DNA of 64,000 bases from Bog-950 sp035299425 (GCA_035299425.1 DATGWP010000047.1:1-64000), one strand, 5' to 3'. Counted from the first letter of the stretch, positions 17,113-25,877 are shown. Translations and numbers: made by a program. The notes: generated from the letters alone by a model not told the origin.

Positions 17113-17574
17113 TTAGCGCGCAGTCATTCGCTTTTCGTAGTTTACAGTGCCGTGCACACGGGCAAAAAGTTTGGCAGCCTCCAGGTCAACTTTGCCATCT
17201 TTAATCAGGTTATTTTTGTAAATAAGTTTAACGGCCTGGTTCATACCCAGCCATATCCAATCGGCTTTAATCTCCTGGTCGTCTAAAAAGATAATATCGT
17301 GATAGCTCATAGTACCGCGCGGATTGCTTTGGCTAATTGCACGCGAATCGGTATAGTACACGGGTTTGAAAATTATTAAAGTTTTTCCTTCCAGGTTTTG
17401 GATGTTGTAAGTAAAAGCTCCGGCATTGTTTTCCCTTACTATTTTAAAAACCTGTGTGCCGTTTACAGTGGCAATCTCTGTTTTACGGTCATAGTCAATA
17501 TCCAGTTTTTCTTTTTGTGCAAAGGCTGTAGCCATGGTAAGTAACATGGCAAAGAAGAAGATTGTCTTTTTCAT
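17113..17574 (-). CDS. Exported protein of unknown function
   Basis: 153 residues. A clear signal peptide (MKKTIFFFAMLLTMATAFAQ, cleavage about residue 20), then a small beta-rich domain beginning KEKLDIDYDRKTEIATVNGT. The remainder (FKIVRENNAGAFTYNIQNLE, IIFLDDQEIKADWIW) matches no family I recognise. Similar short exported proteins are common in this phylum. It has its own 200-bp upstream region, shared divergently with the gene at 17776. Confidence 0.7.
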   Translation of the reverse strand: MKKTIFFFAMLLTMATAFAQKEKLDIDYDRKTEIATVNGTQVFKIVRENNAGAFTYNIQNLEGKTLIIFKPVYYTDSRAISQSNPRGTMSYHDIIFLDDQEIKADWIWLGMNQAVKLIYKNNLIKDGKVDLEAAKLFARVHGTVNYEKRMTAR

Positions 17575-17775
17575 GGGGTTGTTGGTTAAATTTTAAATGT
17601 TATTTGGAGTTAATTTGTTCGTGCAAATATTGATTAACGCAGATTTATATCCAAATCATTTTTAGGCCGGTTTATCGGAGGCCAAAAACAATATGGCTTA
17701 ATAATTGTTTTATTTTTTTGAGGTTCAGATAGCCTGGGTTATAGTTTCTTACATTTACGGTATAAAAATGTACGC

Positions 17776-18324
17776 ATGAAAAAAATGTATCTTTTGCTTT
17801 TAGTTATAGTAGCGTGTTATAGTAGCGTATCTGCCCAGGAGATATATCGTACCAAGCATGGCGATGTGGCCATTAGTGTTACTATTCACGATTCGATTTT
17901 ATTAATGATAAGCAACGAACTTTCGGTAGCGTTAGATTACGAGTCATCTAAGGTATCTTTCAAGGTACCCGTAGAAACATTCAACACGCGGGTAGATTCA
18001 ATTGATAATAAATTGAGGGCTTTAAAAGGCACCATGATAGAGTTTTCGGGCAAAGTGGGCATCACCATCAATACGCAAAATTTTGCACCCCAGCGTTATA
18101 ATCTCGAGGGGCAGGTTACCAGTACTAGCCCCCCCGTACCTGTTAGGGGCAATGGCTCTATGAATTGCATACCCGCGGGCGACCGTGCAACGCCGGCCTG
18201 CACATTTCTTTTAAATTTCGAAACTACCCTTACGGCCCTTCATCTGCGCGAGGCTTTTCCCGATGCCAACGAAGGTGTGCGGATAGAAGTGAGGCAGTCA
18301 ATTCTGGAAAGGGATAATGAGTGA
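17776..18324 (+). CDS. Exported protein, possibly YceI/lipocalin-like
   Basis: 182 residues. Signal peptide ends at VSAQ (about residue 21). The body begins TKHGDVAISVTIHDSILLMI and proceeds to ALDYESSKVSFKVPVETF, an alternating beta pattern reminiscent of YceI-like isoprenoid-binding barrels, but the key motifs are weak. A Cys pair (MNCIPAGDRATPAC) lies near residue 136. The function is not established. The gene converges with the LptG-like gene, 7 bp apart. Confidence 0.65.
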   Translation: MKKMYLLLLVIVACYSSVSAQEIYRTKHGDVAISVTIHDSILLMISNELSVALDYESSKVSFKVPVETFNTRVDSIDNKLRALKGTMIEFSGKVGITINTQNFAPQRYNLEGQVTSTSPPVPVRGNGSMNCIPAGDRATPACTFLLNFETTLTALHLREAFPDANEGVRIEVRQSILERDNE

Positions 18325-18330
18325 GATTTT

Positions 18331-19407
18331 CTACTTGGGTGCCTTTTTCATTAGGTAAATGGCCAGCGCCAGGTAAAGTAAATTCGGAATCCAAACTCCT
18401 AATACAGGCGGCAACGAAGAGTTGGTTGAAAAAGTAACTGAAAATTTCATGATGATTTCGTAGAGCGCACTAAGCCCAATGCCCAGCACCAAATGCCAGC
18501 CAAGCCCACCCCTTACTTTGCGCGATGCAAGGCTTACTCCTATAAGGGTTAAAATGTAGATACTAAACGCAGATGAAGTACGGCGCAGGCGCTCTACTTC
18601 AAAAAACTCAACATCTGGCTGCCCGCTTTTAATCATTTGGTCTATATAAGCCTTCAGCTCGGGGGTGGTCATTACATCCTTAAATATTTCGGTAAAACGG
18701 ATGTCCTCTGGCCTGAATGGCAGCACTGTATCTAATAACGGGCCGCTGGTAATTATATCGCGTTTCTCATTCAGCCTGCGCTCGTAGTAGTTGTATATTT
18801 GCCAATGTTGCTTTACACTATCCCACTCAATTTTTTCGGAGCGTAGTTTATACGATAGCTTACCATCTTTAAATTTATCTATAGAAAACTTAAAACCTGT
18901 ACGGTCGGAAGGCTTATAGTTTTCTATATAAATAATAGTGCCCGGCTCTACCATGCGGTGCAGGTTATAGCGCATACCCTGTATGGGTTTGCTCACATAT
19001 ATTCTTTCAAAGGCTATACGCTTACTGTTTGAGTAGGGCACAAAGTAGTGGTTGCCGAAATAAAAGATAACAGCCAGTATGGTGGCCCCCACAAAATAGG
19101 GATATAGCATACGATAGAAACTGGTACCGCTGTTAAGTATGGCAATTATCTCTGACCGCGATGCTAACTGGCTGGTGAAAAATATAACCGATACCAACAC
19201 AAAGAAAGGCCCAATAAGCGATGTGATGTAGGGGAAGAAGTAAATGTAGTAATCGAGTATAATAACCTTAGCGGTGGCATTGTTAGCGACAAACGGATCA
19301 ATTTTTTCGCTCAAGTCAATAACTATAGTAATGGCCAGTAGCAGCACCATTATAAAAACAAAGGTGCCTAAAAATTTCTTCAGTATGTACCAATCCAGTT
19401 TTTTCAT
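18331..19407 (-). CDS. LptF/LptG (YjgP/YjgQ) family permease
   Basis: 358 residues. Inner-membrane permease of the LptB2FG exporter that lifts LPS onto the periplasmic bridge. The N terminus MKKLDWYILKKFLGTFVFIM is typical. There are three N-terminal helices, a periplasmic jellyroll (GMRYNLHRMVEPGTIIYIEN, then the Lpt beta-strands) and three C-terminal helices (FSIYILTLIGVSLASRKVRG and on). It is encoded directly after tgt with one base between them, so the two form an operon. Whether it is LptF or LptG cannot be settled from the sequence alone. Confidence 0.88.
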   Translation of the reverse strand: MKKLDWYILKKFLGTFVFIMVLLLAITIVIDLSEKIDPFVANNATAKVIILDYYIYFFPYITSLIGPFFVLVSVIFFTSQLASRSEIIAILNSGTSFYRMLYPYFVGATILAVIFYFGNHYFVPYSNSKRIAFERIYVSKPIQGMRYNLHRMVEPGTIIYIENYKPSDRTGFKFSIDKFKDGKLSYKLRSEKIEWDSVKQHWQIYNYYERRLNEKRDIITSGPLLDTVLPFRPEDIRFTEIFKDVMTTPELKAYIDQMIKSGQPDVEFFEVERLRRTSSAFSIYILTLIGVSLASRKVRGGLGWHLVLGIGLSALYEIIMKFSVTFSTNSSLPPVLGVWIPNLLYLALAIYLMKKAPK

Positions 19408-19408
19408 C

Positions 19409-20539
19409 TTACAGCCTGCGCATTAGTTTTTCCTGCGTTGTTTTTTTCCATGGCCCAAAAGTGCCGGCTACAATTTGTTTGCGGGCCTCGGTTACCAGCC
19501 ACAAATACAGGCTCAGGTTATTAATGCTCGATATCTGGGCTCCCAATATTTCGCCGGTATGTACCAGGTGGCGCAAAAATGATTTGGAATGATGGCGCAT
19601 GAGTTCGCAGTCGCTCTCTGCATCTATAGGTGAAAAATCTTCTTTCCACTTTTCATTTTTAATATTGATAATACCCTGGCGCGTGAATAACATACCGTTG
19701 CGCGCGTTGCGGGTTGGCATTACACAATCAAACATATCGATGCCTAACGCTATACCCTCCAAAATATTGGCAGGGGTGCCCACACCCATCAGGTAGCGAG
19801 GTTTATCTTTAGGCAATATATCACACACCAGTTCGGTCATGGCATACATGTCCTCATCGGGCTCGCCAACGCTAAGCCCGCCTATGGCGTTGCCCTCGGC
19901 GCCCATGCTGGCTATAAATTCGGCGCTTTGCTTTCGTAATTCGGGATAAACACTACCCTGCACAATGGGGAAAAGCGTTTGCTTGTAATCGTAAGGGCTC
20001 TCTGTTTCATTAAATCGTTTAATGCACCTCTCCAGCCAGCGGTGGGTCATGTGCATCGATTTTTTGGCGTAGTCAAATTCGCATGGGTAAGGAGTGCACT
20101 CGTCAAAGGCCATTATTATATCGGCGCCTATTTTGCGCTGTATATCCATTACCGCTTCAGGCGAGAAAAAATGTTTCGACCCATCTATATGGCTGCGAAA
20201 CTCTACGCCTTCTTCTTTTATCTTCCGTATATCGCTTAGCGAGTGAACCTGGAACCCACCGCTATCGGTAAGTATTGGCCTGTCCCAACCATTGAACTTA
20301 TGCAGGCCGCCGGCCTTTTCTATAATGCTGGTGCCGGGGCGCAGATACAGGTGATAGGTATTGCCCAATATTATAGGGGCATTAATAAAAGTTTTAAGCT
20401 CGTGCATGTGCACGGCTTTAACCGCACCCAGCGTGCCTACGGGCATAAAAATGGGCGTTTCAATTTTTCCGTGGTCGGTAAAAATTTCTCCGGCGCGTGC
20501 CTTGGTATTCGGGTCTTGGGCAAGTAAGTTAAACTGCAT
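19409..20539 (-). CDS. tgt: tRNA-guanine transglycosylase
   Basis: 376 residues. It exchanges G34 for preQ1 in tRNAs for Asp, Asn, His and Tyr (queuosine pathway). The general acid/base Asp is in LTDSGGFQVHSL, the nucleophile Asp is in IDMFDCVMPTRNARNGMLFT, and the binding segment GGLSVGEP is intact. In most bacteria zinc is held by three Cys and one His in a CDCxxC ... RHL segment. Here the segment reads ESDCELMRHHSKSFLRHL, leaving only one Cys and the His, so the zinc site is altered. I recall a similar loss in Bacteroides Tgt, so it may be a lineage trait. It is the first gene of a tgt-lptG-type operon. Confidence 0.93.
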   Translation of the reverse strand: MQFNLLAQDPNTKARAGEIFTDHGKIETPIFMPVGTLGAVKAVHMHELKTFINAPIILGNTYHLYLRPGTSIIEKAGGLHKFNGWDRPILTDSGGFQVHSLSDIRKIKEEGVEFRSHIDGSKHFFSPEAVMDIQRKIGADIIMAFDECTPYPCEFDYAKKSMHMTHRWLERCIKRFNETESPYDYKQTLFPIVQGSVYPELRKQSAEFIASMGAEGNAIGGLSVGEPDEDMYAMTELVCDILPKDKPRYLMGVGTPANILEGIALGIDMFDCVMPTRNARNGMLFTRQGIINIKNEKWKEDFSPIDAESDCELMRHHSKSFLRHLVHTGEILGAQISSINNLSLYLWLVTEARKQIVAGTFGPWKKTTQEKLMRRL

Positions 20540-20657
20540 AGCGGGGCTAAAATAGAATTTAGATTTACGAAATGGGTATTGCCGGCCGGGGATATGCGGA
20601 TAACTTTAACCAGCCAACATTCACTCCCCTTGCCACAATTATTTTCTTTGCTATGCC

Positions 20658-21764
20658 ATGTCGGTTGAACTGAAGATATTTATAGGTTGTGTTGTGGTGC
20701 AGTGCCTGTATTACATACTGGTGTTTGCACGGCTTAATTTTGTGCGGCCCTTTAGCGGCATGCCGGAATTTTTGCCGCCGGCATCCATCGTGATTTGTGC
20801 CAAAAACGAAGCTGAAAACCTTAAGCGCTATTTAAAGGTGGTGCTTATTCAACAGTATAAGCAGTACGAGGTAATAGTGGTAAACGACCAAAGCACGGAT
20901 AATACTATAGATGTACTGGTAGATTATTACATGCGCAACACCAACCTTAAGATTGTAAACATTACCTCCGAAGAGAAAAAACCCTATGAAGGGAAAAAGT
21001 ATGCGCTTCAAAGAGGGATAGATATAGCCACCTTCGATACAATAGTGGTTACCGATGCCGATTGCCGACCTGCTACCACTATGTGGCTGGCAAAAATGGT
21101 AGGCGCTTACATGAACCACACCGGTGTGGTGCTGGGCCATTCGCCTTACGAAAAGCAACCGGGATTTTTGAACAAGCTTATCCGCTATGAAAATTTTATG
21201 ACCGCCTTACAATATTTTGGTTTTGCCAGGTCGGGCATGCCTTATATGGGCGTGGGGCGCAACTTATCGTACAGTAAAAAACTGTTTAGCTCTTACAACG
21301 GTTTTGATAAAAACAAAGACCTGCCTACGGGCGATGATGACCTGTTTGTAAATGCGGTGGCATCGGGCAAAAATACCGAAGTGTGTATAGATAAAGATGC
21401 TTTTATGTATACAAAAGCTGCTACAACGTTTAGTGGTTGGTTAAACCAAAAGCGCAGGCACCTGCGGTCGGGGTTTAAGTATAAGTTCTATCATGTGGTT
21501 TTGTTATTTCTATTTGCCTTTACCGGGTTTTTGTGCTACGGATTATTATTCTATCTGCTGGCGCAGGGGGTAATGATTAAAATAGTATTAGGCTTGTTTG
21601 CAGGTATGTTATTGATTAAATTAATTACTACCTTTAGGGTATATAGTAAACTGGGAGCGGGCGATTTAGTTACATGGTTCCCCTTGTTAGATATTGCGCA
21701 TACGGTTTACCTACTCAGTATATTTTTCTTATTATTGCTAAAACCTAAAAAAAGTTGGACTTAA
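20658..21764 (+). CDS. Family 2 glycosyltransferase, membrane bound
   Basis: 368 residues. An N-terminal membrane helix (residues 4-24), then a GT-A domain: PPASIVICAKNEAENL, VIVVNDQSTDNT, and the metal-binding VTDADCRPAT (DxD-like DAD), followed by TGDDDLFVNAVA and a QKRRHLRSG segment like the QxxRW of processive GT2 enzymes. Three or so C-terminal helices close the protein. The acceptor is unknown; polysaccharide or glycolipid synthesis is likely. Its last 10 nt overlap the sigma-factor gene. Confidence 0.88.
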   Translation: MSVELKIFIGCVVVQCLYYILVFARLNFVRPFSGMPEFLPPASIVICAKNEAENLKRYLKVVLIQQYKQYEVIVVNDQSTDNTIDVLVDYYMRNTNLKIVNITSEEKKPYEGKKYALQRGIDIATFDTIVVTDADCRPATTMWLAKMVGAYMNHTGVVLGHSPYEKQPGFLNKLIRYENFMTALQYFGFARSGMPYMGVGRNLSYSKKLFSSYNGFDKNKDLPTGDDDLFVNAVASGKNTEVCIDKDAFMYTKAATTFSGWLNQKRRHLRSGFKYKFYHVVLLFLFAFTGFLCYGLLFYLLAQGVMIKIVLGLFAGMLLIKLITTFRVYSKLGAGDLVTWFPLLDIAHTVYLLSIFFLLLLKPKKSWT

Positions 21765-22360
21765 ATTCGAAATTTTCAGCGCGTGCACAGGAAGACCTTG
21801 AGTTAGTTGATTTAGCTAAAAAAGGCGACCAGGTTGCATTTGGAAAACTGATGGCCCGCTACCGCGACTCCATCTTCTTTATGGTACTTAAAATGGTGCA
21901 CAACCGCGACGATGCCGAGGATTTGACTCTGGAGGCATTTGGTAAGGCATTCAACAGCATATCTAACTATTCGGCCGATTTTGCTTTCAGTACCTGGCTG
22001 TTTAAAATTGCAACCAACAACTCTATCGATTTTATCCGCAAGAAAAAATTGCAGACCACTTCGCTGGATCAGACAACCTCTACAGAGGATGGAGAAATTA
22101 CACCGATAGCGGTTAAAGACCATTCTTCTAACCCGGAGGAGGCTATGGTAAAAGAGCAACGGGCGGCTAAAATCCGCTTGGCTATAGAGCAGCTTTCGCC
22201 TAAATACCGCGCGCTTATAGAGCTTCGCTACCTGGATGAATTGGCTTATGAAGAGATAGCTGAAAAGCTGGACATTCCGCTGGGTACCGTTAAAGCTCAA
22301 TTGTTCCGCGCCAAGGATATGCTTTACAACATACTTAAGGTTACTAAAGAGAAGTATTAA
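21755..22360 (+). CDS. ECF-type RNA polymerase sigma factor (RpoE-like)
   Basis: 201 residues. Region 2 is visible (GDQVAFGKLMARYRDSIF ... FSTWLFKIATNNSIDFIRKKK) and region 4 (LSPKYRALIELRYLDELAYE, IPLGTVKAQLFRAKDML). The start is a TTG at 21755, supported because MDLNSKFSARAQEDLELV resembles the N terminus of the conserved RpoE-like sigma of this phylum and no nearer ATG exists before region 2. It overlaps the glycosyltransferase gene by 10 nt. No anti-sigma gene is adjacent; rsmG follows 18 nt later. Confidence 0.9.
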   Translation: MDLNSKFSARAQEDLELVDLAKKGDQVAFGKLMARYRDSIFFMVLKMVHNRDDAEDLTLEAFGKAFNSISNYSADFAFSTWLFKIATNNSIDFIRKKKLQTTSLDQTTSTEDGEITPIAVKDHSSNPEEAMVKEQRAAKIRLAIEQLSPKYRALIELRYLDELAYEEIAEKLDIPLGTVKAQLFRAKDMLYNILKVTKEKY

Positions 22361-22378
22361 TAAGCGGCCTGAGCCAGC

Positions 22379-22996
22379 ATGGACATTCTATTAAAATACT
22401 TCCCCGACCTTACTACTGAGCAACAACAGCAGTTTGCTGCCCTTCAAAAAATATACACCGAGTGGAACAGCATGATAAACGTTATCAGCCGCAAGGATAT
22501 AGATAACCTGTACGAACGCCACGTGCTGCACTCGCTTAGCATAGCTAAGTTCATTCAATTTAAAAAGGCCACTAAAATTATGGACCTGGGTACTGGTGGT
22601 GGTTTTCCGGGTGTGCCGCTGGCCATTCTTTTTCCCGAGGTGCGGTTTCACCTGGTAGATTCTATTGGTAAAAAGCTAAAGGTGATAGAGGCAGTAAAAG
22701 AAGAAATTGGCCTTACTAATATATTCACTTTCCATGCCCGCGCCGAGCAGATGGAGTACCAATACGACTTTGTGGTTTCGCGCGCTGTAGCACCCCTTGC
22801 CGACCTTTTAACCTGGACGCATGGCAAGTATGCCGGTAAAGACCAGAATGCCATACCCAACGGCCTGATATGTCTTAAAGGCGGCGATATTACCGAAGAG
22901 CTATCAGTAGTAAAAAAGGCATATAAAATACCCCTCACCAAATTTTTTGAAGAGGAATCGTTTAAGGATAAGTTTTTGGTGTACGTGGAGCAGTAG
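22379..22996 (+). CDS. rsmG: 16S rRNA (guanine527-N7)-methyltransferase
   Basis: 205 residues. RsmG/GidB methylates G527 of 16S rRNA with S-adenosylmethionine. The SAM-binding loop IMDLGTGGGFPGVPLAILFP is diagnostic, preceded by NVISRKDIDNLYERHVLHSL and followed by VVSRAVAPLADLL and the C-terminal LICLKGGDI. The length is normal. It is probably co-transcribed with the sigma factor just upstream. Confidence 0.96.
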   Translation: MDILLKYFPDLTTEQQQQFAALQKIYTEWNSMINVISRKDIDNLYERHVLHSLSIAKFIQFKKATKIMDLGTGGGFPGVPLAILFPEVRFHLVDSIGKKLKVIEAVKEEIGLTNIFTFHARAEQMEYQYDFVVSRAVAPLADLLTWTHGKYAGKDQNAIPNGLICLKGGDITEELSVVKKAYKIPLTKFFEEESFKDKFLVYVEQ

Positions 22997-23067
22997 GAGA
23001 GTGGCCACCCGGCAGTCTTCAGTCAGCAACACACAAATTTTACCAGAAATGGGATTGGTTGTTTAAG

Positions 23068-23098
23068 TCTCCGTTATGGGGAGTTTAGGGGGGCGGTC
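23068..23098 (-). repeat. Intergenic G-rich palindromic repeat
   Basis: TCTCCGTTATGGGGAGTTTA then GGGGGGCGGTC: a CTCC/GGAG stem followed by TTTAGGGGGG. The reverse strand gives CCCCCCTAAACTCCCC, the same design as the copy inside thyA at 9827. A T-run follows (23099-23106), so it may also terminate rsmG transcription. Confidence 0.55.
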
Positions 23099-23228
23099 TT
23101 TTTTTTACGCCTAAACCTTCAAAAACAACGCTTTAAACGGCAAACCATCAATAATCCCGCTAATTTTGCCTTATTAGTAAAATATTCTTTGACCCATTGC
23201 GTCAGATATTGCAAGAAGGAAAAAGACT

Positions 23229-23813
23229 ATGGTAACCCTAAGTATTGCAATGTCAGACATTCAGAATGAATCTATCCGCCAGACGGTTGAGAAAGAACGC
23301 CGCCGATTGCTGGAGTTCATTCGTCGTAGAGTGCCGACGCAAGAAGACGCAGAAGACGTTCTGCAAGATGTATTTTATGAACTGGTAAACACCTACCGCC
23401 TGATGAAGCCGGTAGAGCAGATGGCTTCGTGGATGTTTACAGTGGCCCGCAACAAAATTACCGACCGCTACCGCAAAAAGAAGCCAGACAGCCTGGAAGA
23501 CCACTTTGCAGTGCGCGCCGGCGATGATGGCGACCGACTGGACATTTCCGATTTTCTGCCGGGCAATATGAATGCCCCGGATACGGATATGATGCGCCAG
23601 GCTATTATGACCGGTTTGGAAGATGCCCTGGGCGATTTGCCAAAAGAGCAGCGCGATGTATTTATTATGCACGAAATTGAAGACAAGAGTTTTCAGGAAA
23701 TTTCGGAAATAACCGGTGCTAACGTAAATACATTATTATCGCGTAAACGATATGCTGTTTTGTTTTTGCGCGAGCGCCTGCAAAGCCTGTATAACGATTT
23801 GTTTAATACCTAA
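23229..23813 (+). CDS. ECF-type RNA polymerase sigma factor
   Basis: 194 residues. Region 2 includes LLEFIRRRVPTQEDAEDVLQ, DVFYELV and MASWMFTVARNKITDRYRKK. Region 4 includes LGDLPKEQRDVFIMHEIEDK, SFQEISEITGANVNTLLSRK and RYAVLFLRERL. The ATG at 23229 has AAGGA 8-12 nt upstream; a second ATG at 23250 is also possible. The neighbour downstream is a 114-residue membrane protein and not a classical FecR or zinc anti-sigma factor, so the control signal is unclear. Confidence 0.92.
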   Translation: MVTLSIAMSDIQNESIRQTVEKERRRLLEFIRRRVPTQEDAEDVLQDVFYELVNTYRLMKPVEQMASWMFTVARNKITDRYRKKKPDSLEDHFAVRAGDDGDRLDISDFLPGNMNAPDTDMMRQAIMTGLEDALGDLPKEQRDVFIMHEIEDKSFQEISEITGANVNTLLSRKRYAVLFLRERLQSLYNDLFNT

Positions 23814-23835
23814 GCAGTAACAAAAACGAAATGTT

Positions 23836-24180
23836 ATGAACTTGATACTAAGAGGAGTAGGAATTTTTGCGCTGTTTGTAGTGGGCTTTTTTGTATTTGG
23901 TTTTGTAACCATGCACCTGTGGAATTACGTAATGCCCTACCTGTTCAAACTGCCGCTTATAGATTTTAAAATGGCCATGGCCATGGTAATACTCAGCAAG
24001 ATACTTTTTGGTGGCATGCACATGAGGCCAGAGGGCGGCTGGGGCCAGAAAAAATACTGGAAAGCCAAATGGCAAAGTATGACACCCGAAGAGCGCGAGA
24101 AATTTAAGGCAGATTTTGCCCTGCGCTGCCAAAGCAAATGGGGCAAGGGCAATGCTAATGCCGAAACAGGCCACGCCTGA
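23836..24180 (+). CDS. Small membrane protein paired with ECF sigma factor
   Basis: 114 residues. One strong membrane helix (residues about 5-27, FALFVVGFFVFGFVTMHLW) and a second hydrophobic stretch (LPLIDFKMAMAMVILSKILF), then a cytosolic charged tail with MTPEEREKFKADFALRCQSK. It starts 22 nt after the sigma gene and is most likely in its operon. The tail could touch the sigma factor and make it a small anti-sigma-like regulator, but that is inference from position only. I do not recognise a named family. Confidence 0.72.
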   Translation: MNLILRGVGIFALFVVGFFVFGFVTMHLWNYVMPYLFKLPLIDFKMAMAMVILSKILFGGMHMRPEGGWGQKKYWKAKWQSMTPEEREKFKADFALRCQSKWGKGNANAETGHA

Positions 24181-24207
24181 TTTTATCCCCGATAAATAAT
24201 TGAAACT

Positions 24208-24236
24208 GCCCTGGTTTAAAAAGCCGGGGCTTTTTT
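24208..24236 (+). terminator. Rho-independent terminator
   Basis: GCCCTGG pairs with CCGGGGC (one T:G wobble) around a 9-nt loop, followed by six T. It ends the sigma/membrane-protein operon. Confidence 0.75.
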
Positions 24237-24254
24237 GTGCCAGGCAATTTAGAT

Positions 24255-25385
24255 TCAATACACCACCACTTTCCTCACTGAGCTAAACTCTTTACCCGCA
24301 ATTTTAATAAGGTAGTTGCCTGACTGCAGTTGGCTGATGTTAATTGTACCGGTGTTTGTTATCTGCTGTTGTAATAGCATACGCCCCTGCATATCCAATA
24401 GGGTTATATCGGCAGTATTGCTTTCAATATCTATGTTCAGTTGTTCGTTGGCAGGGTTAGGCCATAGTTTAAATTTTGCAGCTCCGTATTTATCAATAGC
24501 AGTAGGCTCAAGTTGGTATTGACTAAAGAAACGCCATATCTCTTTACTGGCGCTAAAATCCATACAGGTAACATCGTTAGAATTGGGCATAGGGCCACCG
24601 GGCCAGGTGTGTTCGCCGCCAATAACTTTATATAGCTCAACCGTATTGCCGCTAGTGCCGCCAGTGTATACATAGTGCTCTGCCGTAGCGCCATCGTTAG
24701 TGTCGGTGTTGGGTACGGTGGTAAGCAGGGGAGTAGTATCGCAGTTATTTTGATTTACCCAAAATGCATTTAACTCCTCTATACCTACCATGGTAGATGT
24801 GCCGGCATAGGGGTTCGTATTATCTTCGGTACCATGTATATGCAGGGTGGGCGTGGGGCGCACAGGGTTGCAGACATTAAGCATAGTATGCGACATAGAA
24901 CCCGTAACACCTGCTATGGCCGCAAACCGGTTGCTTTGGCAAGCCATGTAGTAAGCCATAAAACTGCCGTTGCTCATACCGGTGCAATAAATGCGCTGGT
25001 GGTTTATGCTGTATTGCGATGCAATGGTATCTATCAGTGCTTCTAAAAAAACTACATCGTCTACGGTAGAGCCAAACACATTTCCGTAGTTCCAAAAGGT
25101 GATGCCCAGCATGGTGGAGCCGTTGGGGTTTACAACAATGAAATTGGCTGTATCTGCTATTGGTTTAAAATCGCGGTATTGTGCAAATTGAGCGCCGGTG
25201 GAACTGGTACCATGCAGGCCAATAACCATTGGTACCGGTTGGCCGGGTGAGTAAGCCGCAGGCACATAAAACGAGTAGGTGCGTGTAATACCTCCATGCA
25301 CAAACGAGCCGCTGTAGGTGTTTTGTGCATGGGTGCCGGCTACCGCTATAACCAGTAATAAAGTGAATAGGTATTTGTTATACAT
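24255..25385 (-). CDS. Secreted PHB-depolymerase-like esterase with T9SS domain
   Basis: 376 residues. Signal peptide (hydrophobic 5-18, ending THAQ). The alpha/beta-hydrolase shows the oxyanion region IGLHGTSSTGAQF, the nucleophile elbow GMSNGSFMAYYMAC (GxSxG), LHIHGTEDNTNP carrying the acid, and the catalytic His in GGEHTWPGG. This set matches the LpqC/PHB depolymerase esterase family, whose members cleave polyhydroxybutyrate or feruloyl/acetyl esters. The last 75 residues are a type A T9SS sorting domain (KLWPNPANEQLNIDI ... SGNYLIKIAGKEFSSVRKVVVY). Confidence 0.9.
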   Translation of the reverse strand: MYNKYLFTLLLVIAVAGTHAQNTYSGSFVHGGITRTYSFYVPAAYSPGQPVPMVIGLHGTSSTGAQFAQYRDFKPIADTANFIVVNPNGSTMLGITFWNYGNVFGSTVDDVVFLEALIDTIASQYSINHQRIYCTGMSNGSFMAYYMACQSNRFAAIAGVTGSMSHTMLNVCNPVRPTPTLHIHGTEDNTNPYAGTSTMVGIEELNAFWVNQNNCDTTPLLTTVPNTDTNDGATAEHYVYTGGTSGNTVELYKVIGGEHTWPGGPMPNSNDVTCMDFSASKEIWRFFSQYQLEPTAIDKYGAAKFKLWPNPANEQLNIDIESNTADITLLDMQGRMLLQQQITNTGTINISQLQSGNYLIKIAGKEFSSVRKVVVY

Positions 25386-25694
25386 AGTAAAGAGTTGCTC
25401 TAAGTTAAAAATACCACTGGCTTCTACACGTTACCCGGTCTCAAAATTTGAAAATGGCAGTTAACAAACTTAACACTTAACATATTGATGAAGCTTACTG
25501 TGGCAGGGTTTGCACGTACTTCTCAACAATAAATTTTTTTCTACACTTTAGGTGTGAAAGGTGTTGCCCGTTGTGTATTTATTTGCAATATATCTTTCTG
25601 TTTTTACCGGTATAACCGGTTGGCACAATTGTTTCAGTAGTGTAAATGCTGCTGCGTATTGCTGCAGATATTATTAACATAAAACTTAAACACA
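25386..25694. other. 309-bp intergenic region with short palindromes
   Basis: No gene is seen. It holds ACCGGT-ATA-ACCGGT at 25606-25620, a symmetrical site, and ACACT/GGTGT near 25551. No promoter with good -33 and -7 boxes could be assigned. It must contain the start signals of the small gene at 25695. Confidence 0.35.
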
Positions 25695-25856
25695 ATGGCA
25701 AACGAAAAAAACAAACCAGGTCAACAAGACACTGGTAAGAAAGAGCAACCGGGCGTTCAACAAACTCCTGAAAAAGGTAAAGGTTTAGGCGATAAACAAA
25801 CGCAAAAACCAGCACGCGAAGAAGAAACTGAATCTGAGGAATTGGATCAGCAATAA
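25695..25856 (+). CDS. 53-residue highly charged hydrophilic protein
   Basis: A short reading frame that encodes 53 residues: starts MANEKNKPGQQDTGKKEQPG and ends EESEELDQQ-like acidic sequence (REEETESEELDQQ). It contains no aromatic residues and no predicted structure. Two TAA stops follow, and a strong terminator lies 29 nt on. Similar low-complexity K/E/Q/G-rich small proteins occur widely in Bacteroidota and are often stress-induced, but a function is not known. The clean start, tandem stops and dedicated terminator support a real gene. Confidence 0.7.
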   Translation: MANEKNKPGQQDTGKKEQPGVQQTPEKGKGLGDKQTQKPAREEETESEELDQQ

Positions 25857-25861
25857 TAACC

Positions 25862-25877
25862 GGTTAGTGTACTAACC
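25862..25877 (+). other. Small perfect hairpin after the 53-residue gene
   Basis: GGTTAGT-GT-ACTAACC, a 7-bp perfect inverted repeat 5 nt after the stop codons and just before the terminator. Confidence 0.4.

Noticed and set aside
21812..22300. A 162-codon antisense frame inside the ECF sigma gene
   Set aside because: Shadow frame; the plus-strand product has complete sigma regions 2 and 4.
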